Assembly (NCBI RefSeq): GCF_052857255.1
Contig: NC_135504.1
Coordinates: forward strand, 134,838,929 to 134,902,928
Length of the DNA stretch: 64,000 nucleotides
Direction: 5' to 3'
Source of the DNA: Amblyomma americanum
Taxonomy: Eukaryota; Arthropoda; Arachnida; Ixodida; Ixodidae
Below are positions 31,471-42,254 of this stretch, in pieces. A program made the position numbers and the translations under genes. Numbering within the stretch: the stretch's first letter is position 1; each line of letters begins with the position of its first letter. The notes under the pieces are model-generated. The model had not been told where the DNA came from. It saw only the letters and a list, made by a program, of their open reading frames with translations, and searched no databases.

Positions 31471-31688
31471 AACACGCTTAGTGAGAAAAAAAAAGAAACA
31501 GAAAGGCAAAGCCCCCCCCCCCCCCCACTCCCGAGATGCTGGGCGTAAGGGGAGGAAGCACGAAGTGGACAATGCGCAAAGTTTATCGGCGTCTCTCTCC
31601 CAAACAAGCGAGGGAGAATGTAAGAGAAGGAGGAGGAACTCAACTTGATGCGGCGCGTGGTGGCGGTTTTGTGAACTAGTGGCGCATG
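31471..31688. repeat. About 215-bp dispersed repeat, copy 1
   Basis: From AACACGCTTAGTGAG to GTGGCGCATG. It matches 36,512-36,724 along its whole length, roughly 85% by eye, sharing for example GAATGTAAGAGAAGG and GCGGCGCGTGGTGGCGGTTT. It includes a C-run (31,512-31,526). It has no coding potential, so it is a small non-autonomous element of unknown class. It sits close to the start of the Gypsy relic at 31.8 kb. Confidence 0.75.
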
Positions 31689-31789
31689 AGCCAGAATCCT
31701 GGCCATGCGCCGCCACCCAAAATGCCATGAATTCATTCCCTACCCATGGTTCACATACCCGACGAACTTTAGGACCACGTGCAACTAAA

Positions 31790-32338
31790 GAGCCAGGACA
31801 ATCGAATTAGAAGTGGCTTTCAATGACAGAAAAGTTACCGCTCTAGACCAAAAAGGAGCCGATTATTCGGTGATGAATGAAATATTTGCCGTAAATCTGA
31901 GGGAGGCGCTGATCGCCTGGAACAGCCCTCAAAATCGCACAAAATTAGGCCATGTTATTATGTCATCGAGACGATATATAACGCGTGTGATGGTCAAAGT
32001 ATATACCTATCCTGCGACCTTCGTAATGCTACAGCAATGTTCCGGCGTCATGATACTGGGCGCGAATTTTGTTAATGAGTATCAGGCGATCGACTTTTGA
32101 TCCATCACGCTTTTGACGGACGGAGGCATCCCTTCAATGGTGCCCCAGCAGCATCACGTTGCCCTCAGTGCCGTGGATAAAAAAGAGAGCGTCCCACTCC
32201 ACTGAGATGTAATGGTCAGCGTAGGTGCCACAGAAGCCAAGAACATCGAAGCCATCATCGAGGGAAACACGGAGTTTCTTCTAGACCAAGGAATCTGCAT
32301 CCGAAGAGGCACCCCCCAACTCCGCAATGACCAAAGCT
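31790..32338 (+). pseudogene. Gypsy relic A, protease region
   Basis: The open frame 31,813-32,100 reads DQKGADYSVMNEIFAVNLRE, then TYPATFVMLQQCSGVMILGANF. These resemble the retropepsin active-site region (normally DTGADYS) and the flap/ILG block of Gypsy elements. The DTG is damaged to QKG. The sequence continues, broken, to 32,338, where an RTE LINE is inserted. It resumes at 35,220 with VLLTNCAEEDRLLNEDMAIP, the segment expected between protease and RT. Confidence 0.75.
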
Positions 32339-33627
32339 AAGTGCTGCTGTACAGGTCTGTGTAGAACTCTTCGGCTACGTTAACTATCTTATCCATATTG
32401 CTAATGACATTGCCCTGCTTGTCTCTTAATGCATACATCTGGTTTTTACCTATGCCTAGTTTCCTCTTCACTGTTTTTAGGCTATCTCCGTTCTTTAGAG
32501 CATGCTCGATTCTCTCCATATTAAACTTCCTTATGTCGGCTACCTTGCGCTTATTTATTAACTTTGATAGCTCCGTTAGTTCTATTCTATCGGTAGTGTT
32601 AGATGCCTTCATGTTTTGGCGCCTCTTAATCAGATCTTTCGTCACCTGAGATAGCTTCCCGGTATCTTTTCGAACTGTCCTGCCGCCTACTTCTACTGCG
32701 CACTCCGTAATTATTGATGTCAGGTTATCGTGCATTGAATGAACATCAAGATCATCTTCCTCAGTTAAAGCCGAGTATCTGTTTTGCAGCGCTATCCTAA
32801 ACTCCTGTGCTTTCCCTCTTACGGCTAATTCGTTAATGGTCTTCTTTTTCGCTAGCTTCTTCCGTTCCCTCTTCAAGTCTAGGCTAATTCTAGACCTTAC
32901 CATTCTATGGTCGCTGCAACGCACCCTTCCGAGGACGGCCACATCCTGAATGATGCCAGGTTTAGCGCATAGTATGAAGTCTATTTCATTTTTAATCTCA
33001 CCATTGGGGCTCTTCCAGGTCCACTTCCTGTTTTCTCGTTTGCGGAAGAAGGTATTCATGATCCGTAAATTATTTCTATCCGCGAATTCGACTAATAACT
33101 CTCCCCTGCTATTTCTAGAGCCTATCCCATAGTCACCTACCGCGTGGTCGTCAGCCTGCTTCTTGCCCACCTTCGCATTGAAGTCGCCCATCAGTACAGT
33201 GTACTGCGATTTTACTCTATTCATTGCTGATTCTACGTCCTCATAGAAGCTTTCAACGGTCTGGTCATCATGGCTGGATGTGGGTGCGTAGGCCTGCACC
33301 ACTTTCAGCTTGTACCTCCTATTCAGCCTAATTACTATTGCTGCTACCCTCTCGTTAATACTGTAGAACTCCTCTACGTTGCCAGCTATATCCTTATTAA
33401 TGAGGAATCCCACACCTAGTTCTCGTCTACCCTCTAACCCGCGATAGCACAGTATGTGTCCGTCCTTTAGTACTGTATACGCCTCACCTGTCCTCCTAGC
33501 TTCGCTAAGCCCTATCACATCCCATTTAATTCCCGCTAGTTCCTCGAACAGCACTGCTAGGCTAGCCTCACTAGCTAAAGTTCTAGCGTTAAACGTTGCC
33601 AGGTTCAGATTCCAATGGCGGCCTGTC
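32337..33627 (-). CDS. RTE endonuclease domain (inverted 5' half of the ORF)
   Basis: An apurinic-type endonuclease that would nick the target DNA. The frame is open from about 33,627, upstream of the first Met at 33,554, reading WNLNLATFNARTLASEASLA. That is the N-terminal strand of the family and includes the catalytic Asn. Then follow VIGLSEARRTGEAY (catalytic Glu), VVQAYAPTSSHDD, TVLMGDFNAKVGKK (Asp/Asn), NEIDFILC and VRCSDHRMVRSRI (final SDH). Residues after about 250 are the linker towards RT, ending EEFYTDLYSS at the inversion junction. Because the half is inverted, it has lost its RT and its own upstream start. It stops at the first codons of the target duplication. Confidence 0.88.
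32339..32349. repeat. RTE target-site duplication, left
   Basis: AAGTGCTGCTG; exact match to 35,209-35,219. Confidence 0.85.
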
Positions 33628-35182
33628 CGGAACGCTAATGAACGCTAATCAGAACGCTAATGAGAAAGACAGCAGTGCACAGCAATGCGTCATCCCGCCA
33701 GTAACGAAAGATGAAGTAAAAAAAGCCTTAGAAGCAATGAAAAGGGGAAAAGCAGCTGGGGAGGATCAGGTAACAGCAGATCTGTTGAAGGATGGAGGGG
33801 ACATCGTGCTAGAAAAACTAGCCACCCTGTATACGCAATGCCTTATGACCTCGACTGTACCAGAAGCTTGGAAGAATGCAAACATTATCTTAATTCATAA
33901 GAAGGGAGACGCCAAGGACTTGAAAAATTACAGGCCGATCAGCTTACTATCCGTTGCCTACAAAATATTTACTAAGGTAATCGCTAATAGAGTCAGGGCA
34001 ACGTTAGACTTTAATCAACCAAATGATCAGGCAGGCTTTCGTAAAGGATATTCTACAATAGATCATATTCACACCATCAATCAGGTGATAGAGAAATGCG
34101 CAGAATATAACCAACCTCTATATATAGCTTTCATTGATTACGAGAAAGCATTCGACTCAGTGGAAACCTCAGCAGTCATACAGGCATTGCGTAATCAGGG
34201 GGTAGAAGAGCCTTATGTCAAAATACTGGAAGATATATATAGCAACTGCACAGCTACTATAGTCCTTCATAAAGTCAGCAATAAAATTCCAATAAGGAAG
34301 GGCGTCAGGCAAGGAGACACGATCTCGCCAATGCTGTTCACCGCATGTTTGCAGGAGGTATTTCGAGGCCTGAATTGGGAACAGTTGGGAATAAGAATAA
34401 ATGGAGAATACCTAAATAATCTGAGATTTGCTGATGACATTGCCTTGCTGAGTCACTCAGGAGGTGAACTGCAAATCATGATCAACGAGTTAGACAGGCA
34501 GAGCAGATCGATGGGTCTAAAAATTAACATGCAGAAAACCAAGGTAATGTTCAACAGCCTAGCAAGGGAACAACAGTTGACAATTGGCAGCGAGAGCCTA
34601 GAAATTGTGCCGGAATACGTCTACTTAGGGCAGGTAGTGACAGCTGATCCGGATCATGAGAGGGAGATAACTAGAAGGATAAGAATGGGGTGGAGCGCAT
34701 ATGGCAAATTCTCGCAGATCATGAGTGGCAGCTTACCAATTTCCCTCAAGAGGAAAGTGTACAACAGCATAATCTTACCGGTACTCACCTACGGGGCAGA
34801 AACGTGGAGGCTAACGAAAAGAGTTCAGCTTAAGTTAAGGACAACGCAGCGAGCCATGGAAAGAAAAATGATAGGTGTAACGTTAAGAGATCGGAAGCGG
34901 GCAGAGTGGGTGAGGGAACAAACACGGGTTAATGACATCCTAGTCGAAATCAAGAGAAAGAAATGGGCTTGGGCAGGGCATGTAATGCGAAGGCAAGATA
35001 ACCGCTGGTCTTTAAGGGTAACGGAGTGGGTTCCAAGAGAAAGTAAGCGTAGCAGGGGGCGGCAGAAGGTTAGATGGGCGGATGAGATTAAGAAGTTTGC
35101 AGGCAAAGGGTGGATGCAGCTGGCAAAGGATAGGGTTAATTGGAGAGACATGGGAGAGGCCTTTGCCCTGCAGTGGGTGTAG
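33596..35182 (+). CDS. RTE reverse transcriptase domain (3' half of the ORF)
   Basis: An open frame of 528 codons; the first ~12 residues come from the antisense of the inverted half, so the true RTE sequence starts at about 33,628 (NANEKDSSAQQ). RT blocks: VKKALEAMKRGKAAGEDQVT, NANIILIHKKGDAKDLKNYR, PISLLSVAYKIFTKVIANR, QAGFRKGYSTIDHI, IAFIDYEKAFDSVETSA, GVRQGDTISPMLFTACLQE and the catalytic LRFADDIALLS. A thumb segment with YVYLGQVVTAD and a C-terminal basic domain with KKWAWAGHVMRRQDNRW follow, both typical of RTE. It is intact as an RT but separated from its endonuclease by the inversion. Confidence 0.92.
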   Translation: MPGSDSNGGLSGTLMNANQNANEKDSSAQQCVIPPVTKDEVKKALEAMKRGKAAGEDQVTADLLKDGGDIVLEKLATLYTQCLMTSTVPEAWKNANIILIHKKGDAKDLKNYRPISLLSVAYKIFTKVIANRVRATLDFNQPNDQAGFRKGYSTIDHIHTINQVIEKCAEYNQPLYIAFIDYEKAFDSVETSAVIQALRNQGVEEPYVKILEDIYSNCTATIVLHKVSNKIPIRKGVRQGDTISPMLFTACLQEVFRGLNWEQLGIRINGEYLNNLRFADDIALLSHSGGELQIMINELDRQSRSMGLKINMQKTKVMFNSLAREQQLTIGSESLEIVPEYVYLGQVVTADPDHEREITRRIRMGWSAYGKFSQIMSGSLPISLKRKVYNSIILPVLTYGAETWRLTKRVQLKLRTTQRAMERKMIGVTLRDRKRAEWVREQTRVNDILVEIKRKKWAWAGHVMRRQDNRWSLRVTEWVPRESKRSRGRQKVRWADEIKKFAGKGWMQLAKDRVNWRDMGEAFALQWV

Positions 35183-35208
35183 TAGGGCTGATGATGATGA
35201 TGATGATG

Positions 35209-35219
35209 AAGTGCTGCTG
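35209..35219. repeat. RTE target-site duplication, right
   Basis: AAGTGCTGCTG directly after the GATGAT tail of the LINE. Confidence 0.85.
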
Positions 35220-36511
35220 ACAAACTGTGCCGAAGAAGACAGACTCCTCAACGAAGACATGGCGATCCCATTTCCCGACAAAATCACCGACATGCGAGAT
35301 ACCTTCGCCGTCTACAACTCAACCGGAAAAAACTCGCTTTCCCAAAACCATACCCCTACCTTCGACATCAACCCAGCTCTGCCCGGTCACAGACAAGGGC
35401 AGATCCGATCTCTTCTTGAAAGTTACAGCGAGTGATTTTTGTCGTCGTATAAGGTCCTGCAAACGCCCATCGGAAACATCGCATTTGAACCGAGGAACTC
35501 GCCCAACATCTGCGCCAAAGCCCCTACAGTGTGGCGCCGTGCACGGCAAAACCAAGCCTTCCACACGAAGTGGAAGACATGCTTCGTGAGGGCGTAATTG
35601 AGCCGTCGAAGAGCCCCTCGACGCCCATGGTTGTCTTGCTCAGGACGAAAAACCGCACACTTCGGTTCAGCTTCAATTACCTTCAATTCAAGAAAATAAA
35701 AAAAATATGTCTACCACCTCGCCTGCACTGTTGCAGGCTCTGCAACCCCAAGTACTTCTCTTTGATGGACCTTAGGAACGGCTACTGGCAAACTCAACAC
35801 GACGAAAGACACCGAGTTAAGAGTGCATTCAGCAGACCAGATGGCCTCTTCGTGTTGAAGATAATCCCATTTGGACTTTAATCTGCCTCAGCAACCTTTC
35901 AACAAGCAAGAGACGACCTATTTGCAGGCCCCATGGGGCAAATGTTTCTCGTCTGCTTCGACTTTTCTTTTCACATCGTCGTCATCTATCAAACATTGAC
36001 GAACGACTAACAAAGCTTCGAACTATGCTAGAGGCAATCAGGTCATCAGAGCTCGCCCTGAAGCCAGAAAAGGGCCATTTCGCTTACGAGCAGCTGCTGC
36101 GAGCATCGTCAGCCACTATGGAATACAAGCGTGCCAGCAGAAAGCCGCCGCTATCGCAGTTTCCACATCCGACCGACAAGGAAGCGGTGCGCCGATTTCT
36201 GGGGCTATGCGTGCATTACCGACGACTTGTAAAGGCCTTTTCCGCATCGCTGGACTCTTGGCGCAGCTAACGAAGTCTGACGTGTCATTCAAGTGGGAAG
36301 CTCCACAACGTGAAGCATTCCAAGATCTTAAGTGTTCCTTACAGTCGCCGCCGCAGCCCGTGCTTCAAAAGGTCGACAAAAACACCAAAACCGTATTTCA
36401 TCAGACGCAAGCAGCGTGCTGCTAGCCGCCGTTCTCGTCCACGAGCAGCAAGGTACCGAGAGAGTAATAGCGTGCGCCAGCCGCTCTCACGTCGAAATTG
36501 CGCCAAAATTG
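35220..36511 (+). pseudogene. Gypsy relic A, RT and start of RNase H
   Basis: Broken frames continue the element interrupted at 32,338. They give VEDMLREGVIEPSKSPSTPM (RT entry), a damaged NYLQFKK core, FSLMDLRNGYWQTQHDE (about 35,758-35,810) and a missing YLDD (the region reads FLVCFDFSFHIVVIY). The connection segment follows (LKPEKGHFAYEQLL, RRFLGLCVHYRRLV), then an RNase H opening with KWEAPQREAFQDLK and a degraded active-site stretch to ERVIACASRSHVE. A 213-bp repeat then replaces the middle of RNase H. Confidence 0.8.
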
Positions 36512-36724
36512 AACACGCTGGATGAGAAAAGAAAAAAAAGAAACAGAAAGACAAAGCCCCCCCACCTCGAGAAGCTAGGCGTGAGGGGAGGACGCACAAA
36601 TTGGACAATCCGCAAAGCTTTTTGGCGTATCTCTCGCAAACAAGCAAGGAAGAATGTAAGAGAAGGTGGAGGAGCTCAATTTCATGCGGCGCGTGGTGGC
36701 GGTTTTATGAACTAGCGGCGCATG
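36512..36724. repeat. About 215-bp dispersed repeat, copy 2 (inside Gypsy RNase H)
   Basis: Second copy of the repeat at 31,471-31,688, same orientation. It interrupts Gypsy relic A between its CASRSHVE and KVLTDYDPVCWLANL segments, so this sequence is mobile. The flanking Gypsy sequence seems to have lost about 30 codons at the site. The outermost bases GAACACGC and CATGTTC are weakly inverted. Confidence 0.75.
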
Positions 36725-37140
36725 TTCAAAGTTCTGACTGATTATGACCCGGTCTGCTGGCTCGCCAACTTGATCGATCCGTCTGGCCGCCTTGCTCTAT
36801 GCAGCTTACGACTGAAAGAGTTTGACGCCACTGTGGTTTACAAGTCGGAACGCAAGCACTTCGACACCGACTGTCTGTCACGAGCCCCTGGAAATACATG
36901 GCCGCACGACGACGATGACAGCTCATTTCTTGGACCTACCAGTTGCAGCACGTTTTCAGATCAGCAACGCTCGGAACTCGAACTCCAACGCCTCGTCCAA
37001 TACGGCAATGTTTTTCACGCCCAGCCTCATTCACGTGGGGATTGTCTCGTTGTGCGTACAGAATGATATCTTCGTGAGAAAGGACTTCGTACCGAACAAA
37101 AACGCTTACCTCTTGGTTGTACTTGCAAGTATTCGTGAAT
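36725..37140 (+). pseudogene. Gypsy relic A, RNase H end and start of integrase region
   Basis: The frame reads KVLTDYDPVCWLANLIDPSG, then VVYKSERKHFDTDCLSRAPG (the RNase H exit block, normally KSGRKHSDADCLSR), and continues towards the segment before the HHCC finger (QQRSELELQRLVQYGNVF). It is cut at about 37,140 where the tail of an antisense LINE begins, so the integrase core is absent. Confidence 0.8.
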
Positions 37141-37144
37141 AATT

Positions 37145-38880
37145 CTGTTCAATTCAATTTATTTATTTATTTCACCACATACATCAATGGTTGCAGTTCT
37201 TGAGCAAAAAGCTGCTCAGGGCAGCTTAACGAGGCCCAACACACCATAACAAGGTACGGCAGTGGGAATACAAGATTGCAATATGACAAAAAAAACAATA
37301 TTATGTGCAATAATATAAACAAGGAAAATACGACTAGTGCATACAGTATAAAGAATAACCCTGTATGGAAGGTATCACATATTGTACATATTACATGTTC
37401 AAAAACGAACTCTCGTAGGCGACATAATCATACAATGGACTCCAGTACTAGATAAACAGCACAATGTGATGAAAAGATGGACAGACAATTAGGCTTTTAC
37501 TGTGCGTTTAGACATTGTTCCCGCAAGTCGTTTCTTGTGTGCTTAGCGTCAAATTTATAGTCGTTAAGTAGGGAGGGGAGATTATGCTTCAATGGTTGCT
37601 TCTTATAATTTGTTCGGAAACGACGAACATGCCAGCTTTGTGTATCATGGAGATACTACTGGTTCGTGGCGTTGCAGTGAAGCGGTGGTTATTTAATAGT
37701 CACGAAATGAGTTATTCAAAGATAATTATCAGCGCAAAATTAGGAAATCGCATAATAAAAAGACAGGAATGACCTTATAAGTTGCGAAAAGTGGGCCGGT
37801 ATGTGCTAATTCTCCACGATTTCCCGTAGTATCGTATAATTCTTTTTTGGAATGTAAAAATATTTTGTTCAATTGTATCGGTTGTGGTGCTCCATAGAAG
37901 ATTACAATAGTTGATATATGGTATGGTATATTTGGACCCGAACGCGTGTTGGAAGGAAAGTGCGGCAGCGCGAGAACAATCTAGCTACTGCGGAGAATGT
38001 TTACACGTATTAAGAACATGCAAATTCCAGCTTAATGTCCTGCTAAATGTAACTACAAGTATTTTATCTCATTCTGCGATTTAGATGTTATGTGATTCAT
38101 AGGCTATAACACGATTCGATTGAAACGTCTAATTTTTCCCTCTGAATACCATTATTTTAGTTTTCATTGGATTTAGTTTCAGTCCGTTTATTTTGTGAGC
38201 AGGAAGATAAACTAATAAGAAAGTCTTCACATTGCCTAATTAACACGTCTGCATCCGGACCGGCCATAAGTATTGAACAGTCATCGGCGTTTTTGACAAA
38301 CTTCACTGACCTACTGATGAGGACAATACCATTAATAAAAATATCAAACAAGAGAGGTCTTAAGAGGCTTCCCTGTTGTGCACTCATACTATCTGGCAGA
38401 AAACTTGATTGGTGCTTCCCCATACATGCGATTTCTGTTCTGTTCATTAAGTACGACTTCATTAGTTCAGGAAGTGTTCCGCAAATTCAATGCCGGGATA
38501 GTTTAGTTGCGAGGGTGTTGTGGATTAGACAACCAAATGCTTTTGTGAAATCCACAAAGAAGCCAAGTGTAAAAGTAATTGTTCTCAATATTATCCAGAA
38601 CAAATTCCTTAAGCGTCAGTAGTGCAGTTTCGGTAGATATTCCGGCTCTAAGGACAGGTAATTCTTTGACGAAAATATTTCTGGCTCTAAAATGCTTCAA
38701 AAGAAGAGCGAACATAATTTTTTCCACTCGTTTCTAAAAAGCCGAAATAATACTTAGCTCTCCGTAATTAGTTGGGGTGTTTCTGTCACCCCGCTTTTCG
38801 ATGACAGAAACTCTGGGCTGCTTCATTTCAGCGGGAAGAATTCCGGTTTCAAGATTTAAATTAAAATATGCACAATTACA
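37145..38880 (-). pseudogene. Antisense CR1-like LINE RT relic with intact-looking 3' tail
   Basis: The 3' end (left) carries a short AAATAAAT/TTGAA repeat tail on the minus strand (37,150-37,172). Further right, broken minus-strand frames give SAQQGSLLRPLLFDIFINGI followed by VKNADDCSILMAGPD (palm box near 38,270-38,300), and ALLLKHFRARNIFVKELPVL plus ISTETALLTLKEFVLDNIEN near 38,570-38,720. At about 38,760-38,830 is a decayed VPVFKKGDRNTPTNYGE-like block. Its 5' part is missing. It is old, with many stops. Confidence 0.7.
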
Positions 38881-38957
38881 GGCAGAATGACATTTAAATA
38901 TATTTTGTGGGCTTGATGTGTAGGTTGTTGTCTATAGCAGCACAGTTGATTCGCTCT

Positions 38958-39171
38958 CGCTGTGTACACTTCCGTTGAGTCAGTTGGCTCGAGAAAAAAG
39001 CTGTCAATTGTGTTGAAGGCTCTAACCTGCTTCTGTGTCACAGGCGTTTACTTTAACCAACACTTCTTCAGTGTCGGTCATGCAATACGCCCCACGACAT
39101 AGAAACAGGATATAGCTTTCAACACAATTGACAGCTTTTACCTCGAGCTAACTGATTTAGCCGGTGTATAC
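38958..39171. repeat. Inverted-repeat element, arms about 88 bp
   Basis: Left arm about 38,958-39,046 and right arm about 39,083-39,171 are inverted copies. The core AAAGCTGTCAATTGTGTTGA in the left arm is matched exactly by the reverse complement in the right arm, and similarity continues on both sides (GCTGTGTACAC against GCTGTATACAC, CTGCTTCTGTGTC against CTGTTTCTATGTC). A spacer of about 36 bp separates them. It could fold into a long hairpin; class unknown. Confidence 0.7.
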
Positions 39172-39299
39172 AGCATTCAGACAACGAAAAAACTCTGCTG
39201 CTATAGACTGCAACAATCTACAAATCAAGCCCGTACAAAATATTTTAGATTTCCTTCTGCCTTTACTTGTGCATGTTGCCGCATGCAAGAAGACTCCAA

Positions 39300-39428
39300 T
39301 GACGACGACTGGATCTACGAGCGCAAGGCTGGAAGAGGAAGAAGCTGAAAACGCGCAGGGACTCTTTCTGGTTGACCAATAAACCGTTTTCATGTACAGC
39401 TCACTTAGGGGTTCTACCGAGTCGTGAC
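39300..39428 (+). repeat. Probable end of the 5' LTR of Gypsy relic B
   Basis: The segment CCAATAAACCGTTTTCATG to GAGTCGTGACA has a poly(A) signal (AATAAA near 39,379). It ends in CA immediately before a TGGTGGAGGTGC primer-binding-type start at about 39,430. No second LTR copy is in the window, so the left end of the LTR cannot be fixed. Confidence 0.5.
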
Positions 39429-39429
39429 A

Positions 39430-40660
39430 TTGGTGGAGGTGCTGGTTATTAATAGGACTCCTTCCGGCAGTCCACAGCGGGTCCCGGACATCGACACGCC
39501 TGTCAATCGCGCTAGCCGCCGCCGTCTAGGCCTTGTCCCGGAGTACAACAATCTGCAGGGCGAATCTTCAAACGTCAAAGTTTGCCAGATCTCCCAAGCC
39601 ATGGCACCTTCCACCCCTACGCCGGTGACTCTTCACAACGCCAAGGTGCCAGAGTGCTTCTGCGGGAACGCGTTTGAACATGCGGAAGACTGGCACGACC
39701 AGTTTGAACGAATGGCCAAGTTCTACCAGTGAAGCGCGGGTCAGAAGCTTTGCAACATTTATTTTGCACTTCAGGAAAATGCTAGAACTAGCTTTGAAAA
39801 CAACTAGGCCAGCTTGTTCACATGTAATGACTTCCGCCACCAGTTGGTGGAAACTTTTGCCAGTACTGATCGACGAGACAATGCGCTGCGCTTGCTTGAA
39901 TTGCGCGTCCAGAAGCCGAATGAAAGCGTAGCTATGTTTGCGGAAGAGATGGCTCAAATTTTTCGCCGTGCTGACCCCGATATGACTGAGCAAAGGAAGC
40001 TACGACATCTCCTGCATGGAGCAGGTGTTTGCCGGCTTGGTGCGCAACCCACCTCAAACCGTCAGTGAGTTCCTCAAGGACTCTACAACTATCGAGTGAG
40101 CCCTCCAAGAACGGTGCCGCCAGTACGACCGACCCTTCAACGGTGTTCAGACTACTGCGGCGGCGCTCACTGGAACCGACAGGACCACTCTTCGAGAACC
40201 CATTCGGGAAATTGTCCTTCAGGAGTTGCAGCGAATTACTGCTAAGAACGTTCAGTCACTAGAGATCGTGGCAGCAGCCGTAAGGAAAGAGCTCCGGTAC
40301 GCCCTGTCACCGTCTGCACCATACCACGAATCTCACCCAGTTGACAGCGCGGCAGCCATTTGCGAACCATACCTCGTGTCACAACCCAACAGCAACACAG
40401 CCATGATTACTGCGCCTTACTACGAGCCGAAGCCGCAACCCGCGACCTATGCGGCCGTCCTTCGTCGCCCGCCGCCAGACCACAGCCTACCGAGCTCACC
40501 GAGCCGTCAGCAGACGCGATTCTTCTAGGGGCCTCAGTGCGCACCACCCGGCCGCTCACAACCGCGCCGAACTGACATGTGGCGCTCTTATGACAGCCGA
40601 CCACTCTGCTCCTTCCGCGGACAACCTGGCCATGTGTATCGGTACTGCCGCTACCGCTAA
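39430..40660 (+). pseudogene. Gypsy relic B, gag
   Basis: Broken gag of a plus-strand Gypsy element. The frame at 39,424-39,732 includes VPECFCGNAFEHAEDWHDQF followed by ERMAKF, the typical capsid start. Other frames give RDNALRLLELRVQKPNESVA and, near 40,590-40,645, a damaged zinc knuckle reading GQPGHVYRYC. At least five shifts are present. It would have formed the particle shell and is now non-functional. Confidence 0.75.
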
Positions 40661-40984
40661 GAGGGGCAGGCCTTTCCGCCTGCTTCTGCTCGCCGCCATT
40701 TTGACGATGGCCCTTCCCAACTCAAAGACCCACAGCTCAGCAGGGAAGCCAACTCACCGGACTTCCGCCAGTCCGCAACCAGTAGAAGAGTTTCAAAACC
40801 CTCCCTACCGCCGCAACTTCCGACCGCAACCTGTGACTCTGGCGCCGCTGTTCCCATTGGCTCTGTCGCACTACCACCGAAAATACCGCCTACATTACCG
40901 CCGAACATGCCGCACCTGATCAGCAGCCCCAACGACGAAACTGACAGCGCCGACCTTACCGCACTTCCGCCGAAAATGCCGAAA

Positions 40985-42254
40985 GAGACGAGCAACCCGG
41001 ACGACGTTGTTAGCGCTGACCTCGCCGTTTGCATTGACGGCCTGGAGGTACACGCTCTGGTGGAGACCGGACCGGATTTTTCAACTATTAACCAAAAACT
41101 GGCTGACAAGCGGCTCAAAGTAAGAACCGAATGGACTGACCAGCAATAAGAAGCGCTGGGGGTCAGCTACTGGCACCGACTGGAAAGTGCACAGCCTGGA
41201 TAGGAATAGGAAACTTGGTGTTCGTTGGCAGCTTCGTTATTCTCTCTGATTATTGCAAAGACCTCATCTTGGGATGGACTTTCTGCGCCTTCATGGGGCT
41301 ATAATCAGCTTTCGGGACAGCGTCGTTGCCGTCACCAAAAATCATGGAGACTGGTTATGCGGAAGTACCATTGATGCTTTACGTGTCGCCAGTAGGGAGG
41401 CGAAATTACCTCCGCGATTGTGCTCTCTTGTTGAAGTGAAGTGCGACGTGGCGCATTCCGGCGATGGCGTCGCTGAACGGGCAGTCACCCTGATACTCAG
41501 ACGAGGTGTTTCTATACCTCGAGGGCTAGTCAGTTTGGCCAATCGGCACACCGAACTGCTGCTGGCAAACTTCAGCGACGAACGTCAGAAAAATTCCGAA
41601 AGGCACAACTGTGGCCTTTTTCGACAGCCTCCCAAGTGCGCAGGAATGTTTTGTGCTGCAAAAGGAAGCACCAGTGAGCAAGCCGCCCGCACCCACCGTC
41701 GACGTGAGCCCAAATTTGTCGTCTTCAGAACGGGAACGTCTTTTGGATCTCATAGATAACTTTAGAGACTGTTTTGCTTCAGAATCGCGGATCGGCCAAA
41801 CGCCTTTGACAAAACATCGAATTATCACGGACGACGCGATTCGCCCGATTCGACAAAATTCTTACCGTGTGGCTCCGAAAAAGCGCTAAGCCATTTAGCG
41901 CCAGGTGGCCGAAATGCTTAGAGACGGCGTCATCCAGCCGTCACAGAGTCTGAGGGCTTCCCCCGTGGTACTTGTTAAAGAAAGGACGGCAGCTTACAAT
42001 TTTGCATTGACTACCACAAGGTGAACAAAGTGCCCAAAAAAGACGTGCACCCTCTCCCTCAAATCGATAATTCTCTTGATAGGCTACGAAATGCACGCTA
42101 CTTCTCATCAATTGATTTGAAAAGTGGATAGTGGCAAATTGAACTTGATGAGAGGGATCAGGAGAAGATAGCGTTGGTCACTCCCGACGGATTGTATGAG
42201 TTTAAGGTACTTTCATTCGGTTTATGCTCGGAACCAGTAACATTTCAAAGGCTT
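40985..42254 (+). pseudogene. Gypsy relic B, protease and first part of RT
   Basis: The protease-like region near 41,010-41,130 reads LAVCIDGLEVHALVETGPDF, where DTGADF is expected, so the catalytic Asp is Glu. LILGMDFLRLHGAI lies near 41,262-41,300. The RT entry is at 41,770-41,890 (CFASESRIGQTPLTKHRI). Decayed frames follow to about 42,254, ending TFQRL. There a 4.7-kb CR1 LINE interrupts RT just before the DTVLSGLKW segment that resumes at 46,996. Confidence 0.8.

Larger units (their letters stand above)
32339..35219. mobile_element. RTE-type LINE with inverted 5' half (twin priming), flanked by an 11-bp duplication
   Basis: AAGTGCTGCTG occurs at 32,339-32,349 and 35,209-35,219, bracketing 32,350-35,208. 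Inside, the endonuclease half of a single RTE ORF is on the minus strand (32,350-about 33,627). The RT half is on the plus strand (about 33,628-35,182) and is followed by a GATGAT tail. In an unrearranged RTE the two halves form one ORF in one direction. An internal 5' inversion between perfect target duplications is the classical product of twin priming during target-primed reverse transcription. Both halves are open, so the insertion is fairly recent. It lies inside Gypsy relic A. Confidence 0.92.
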
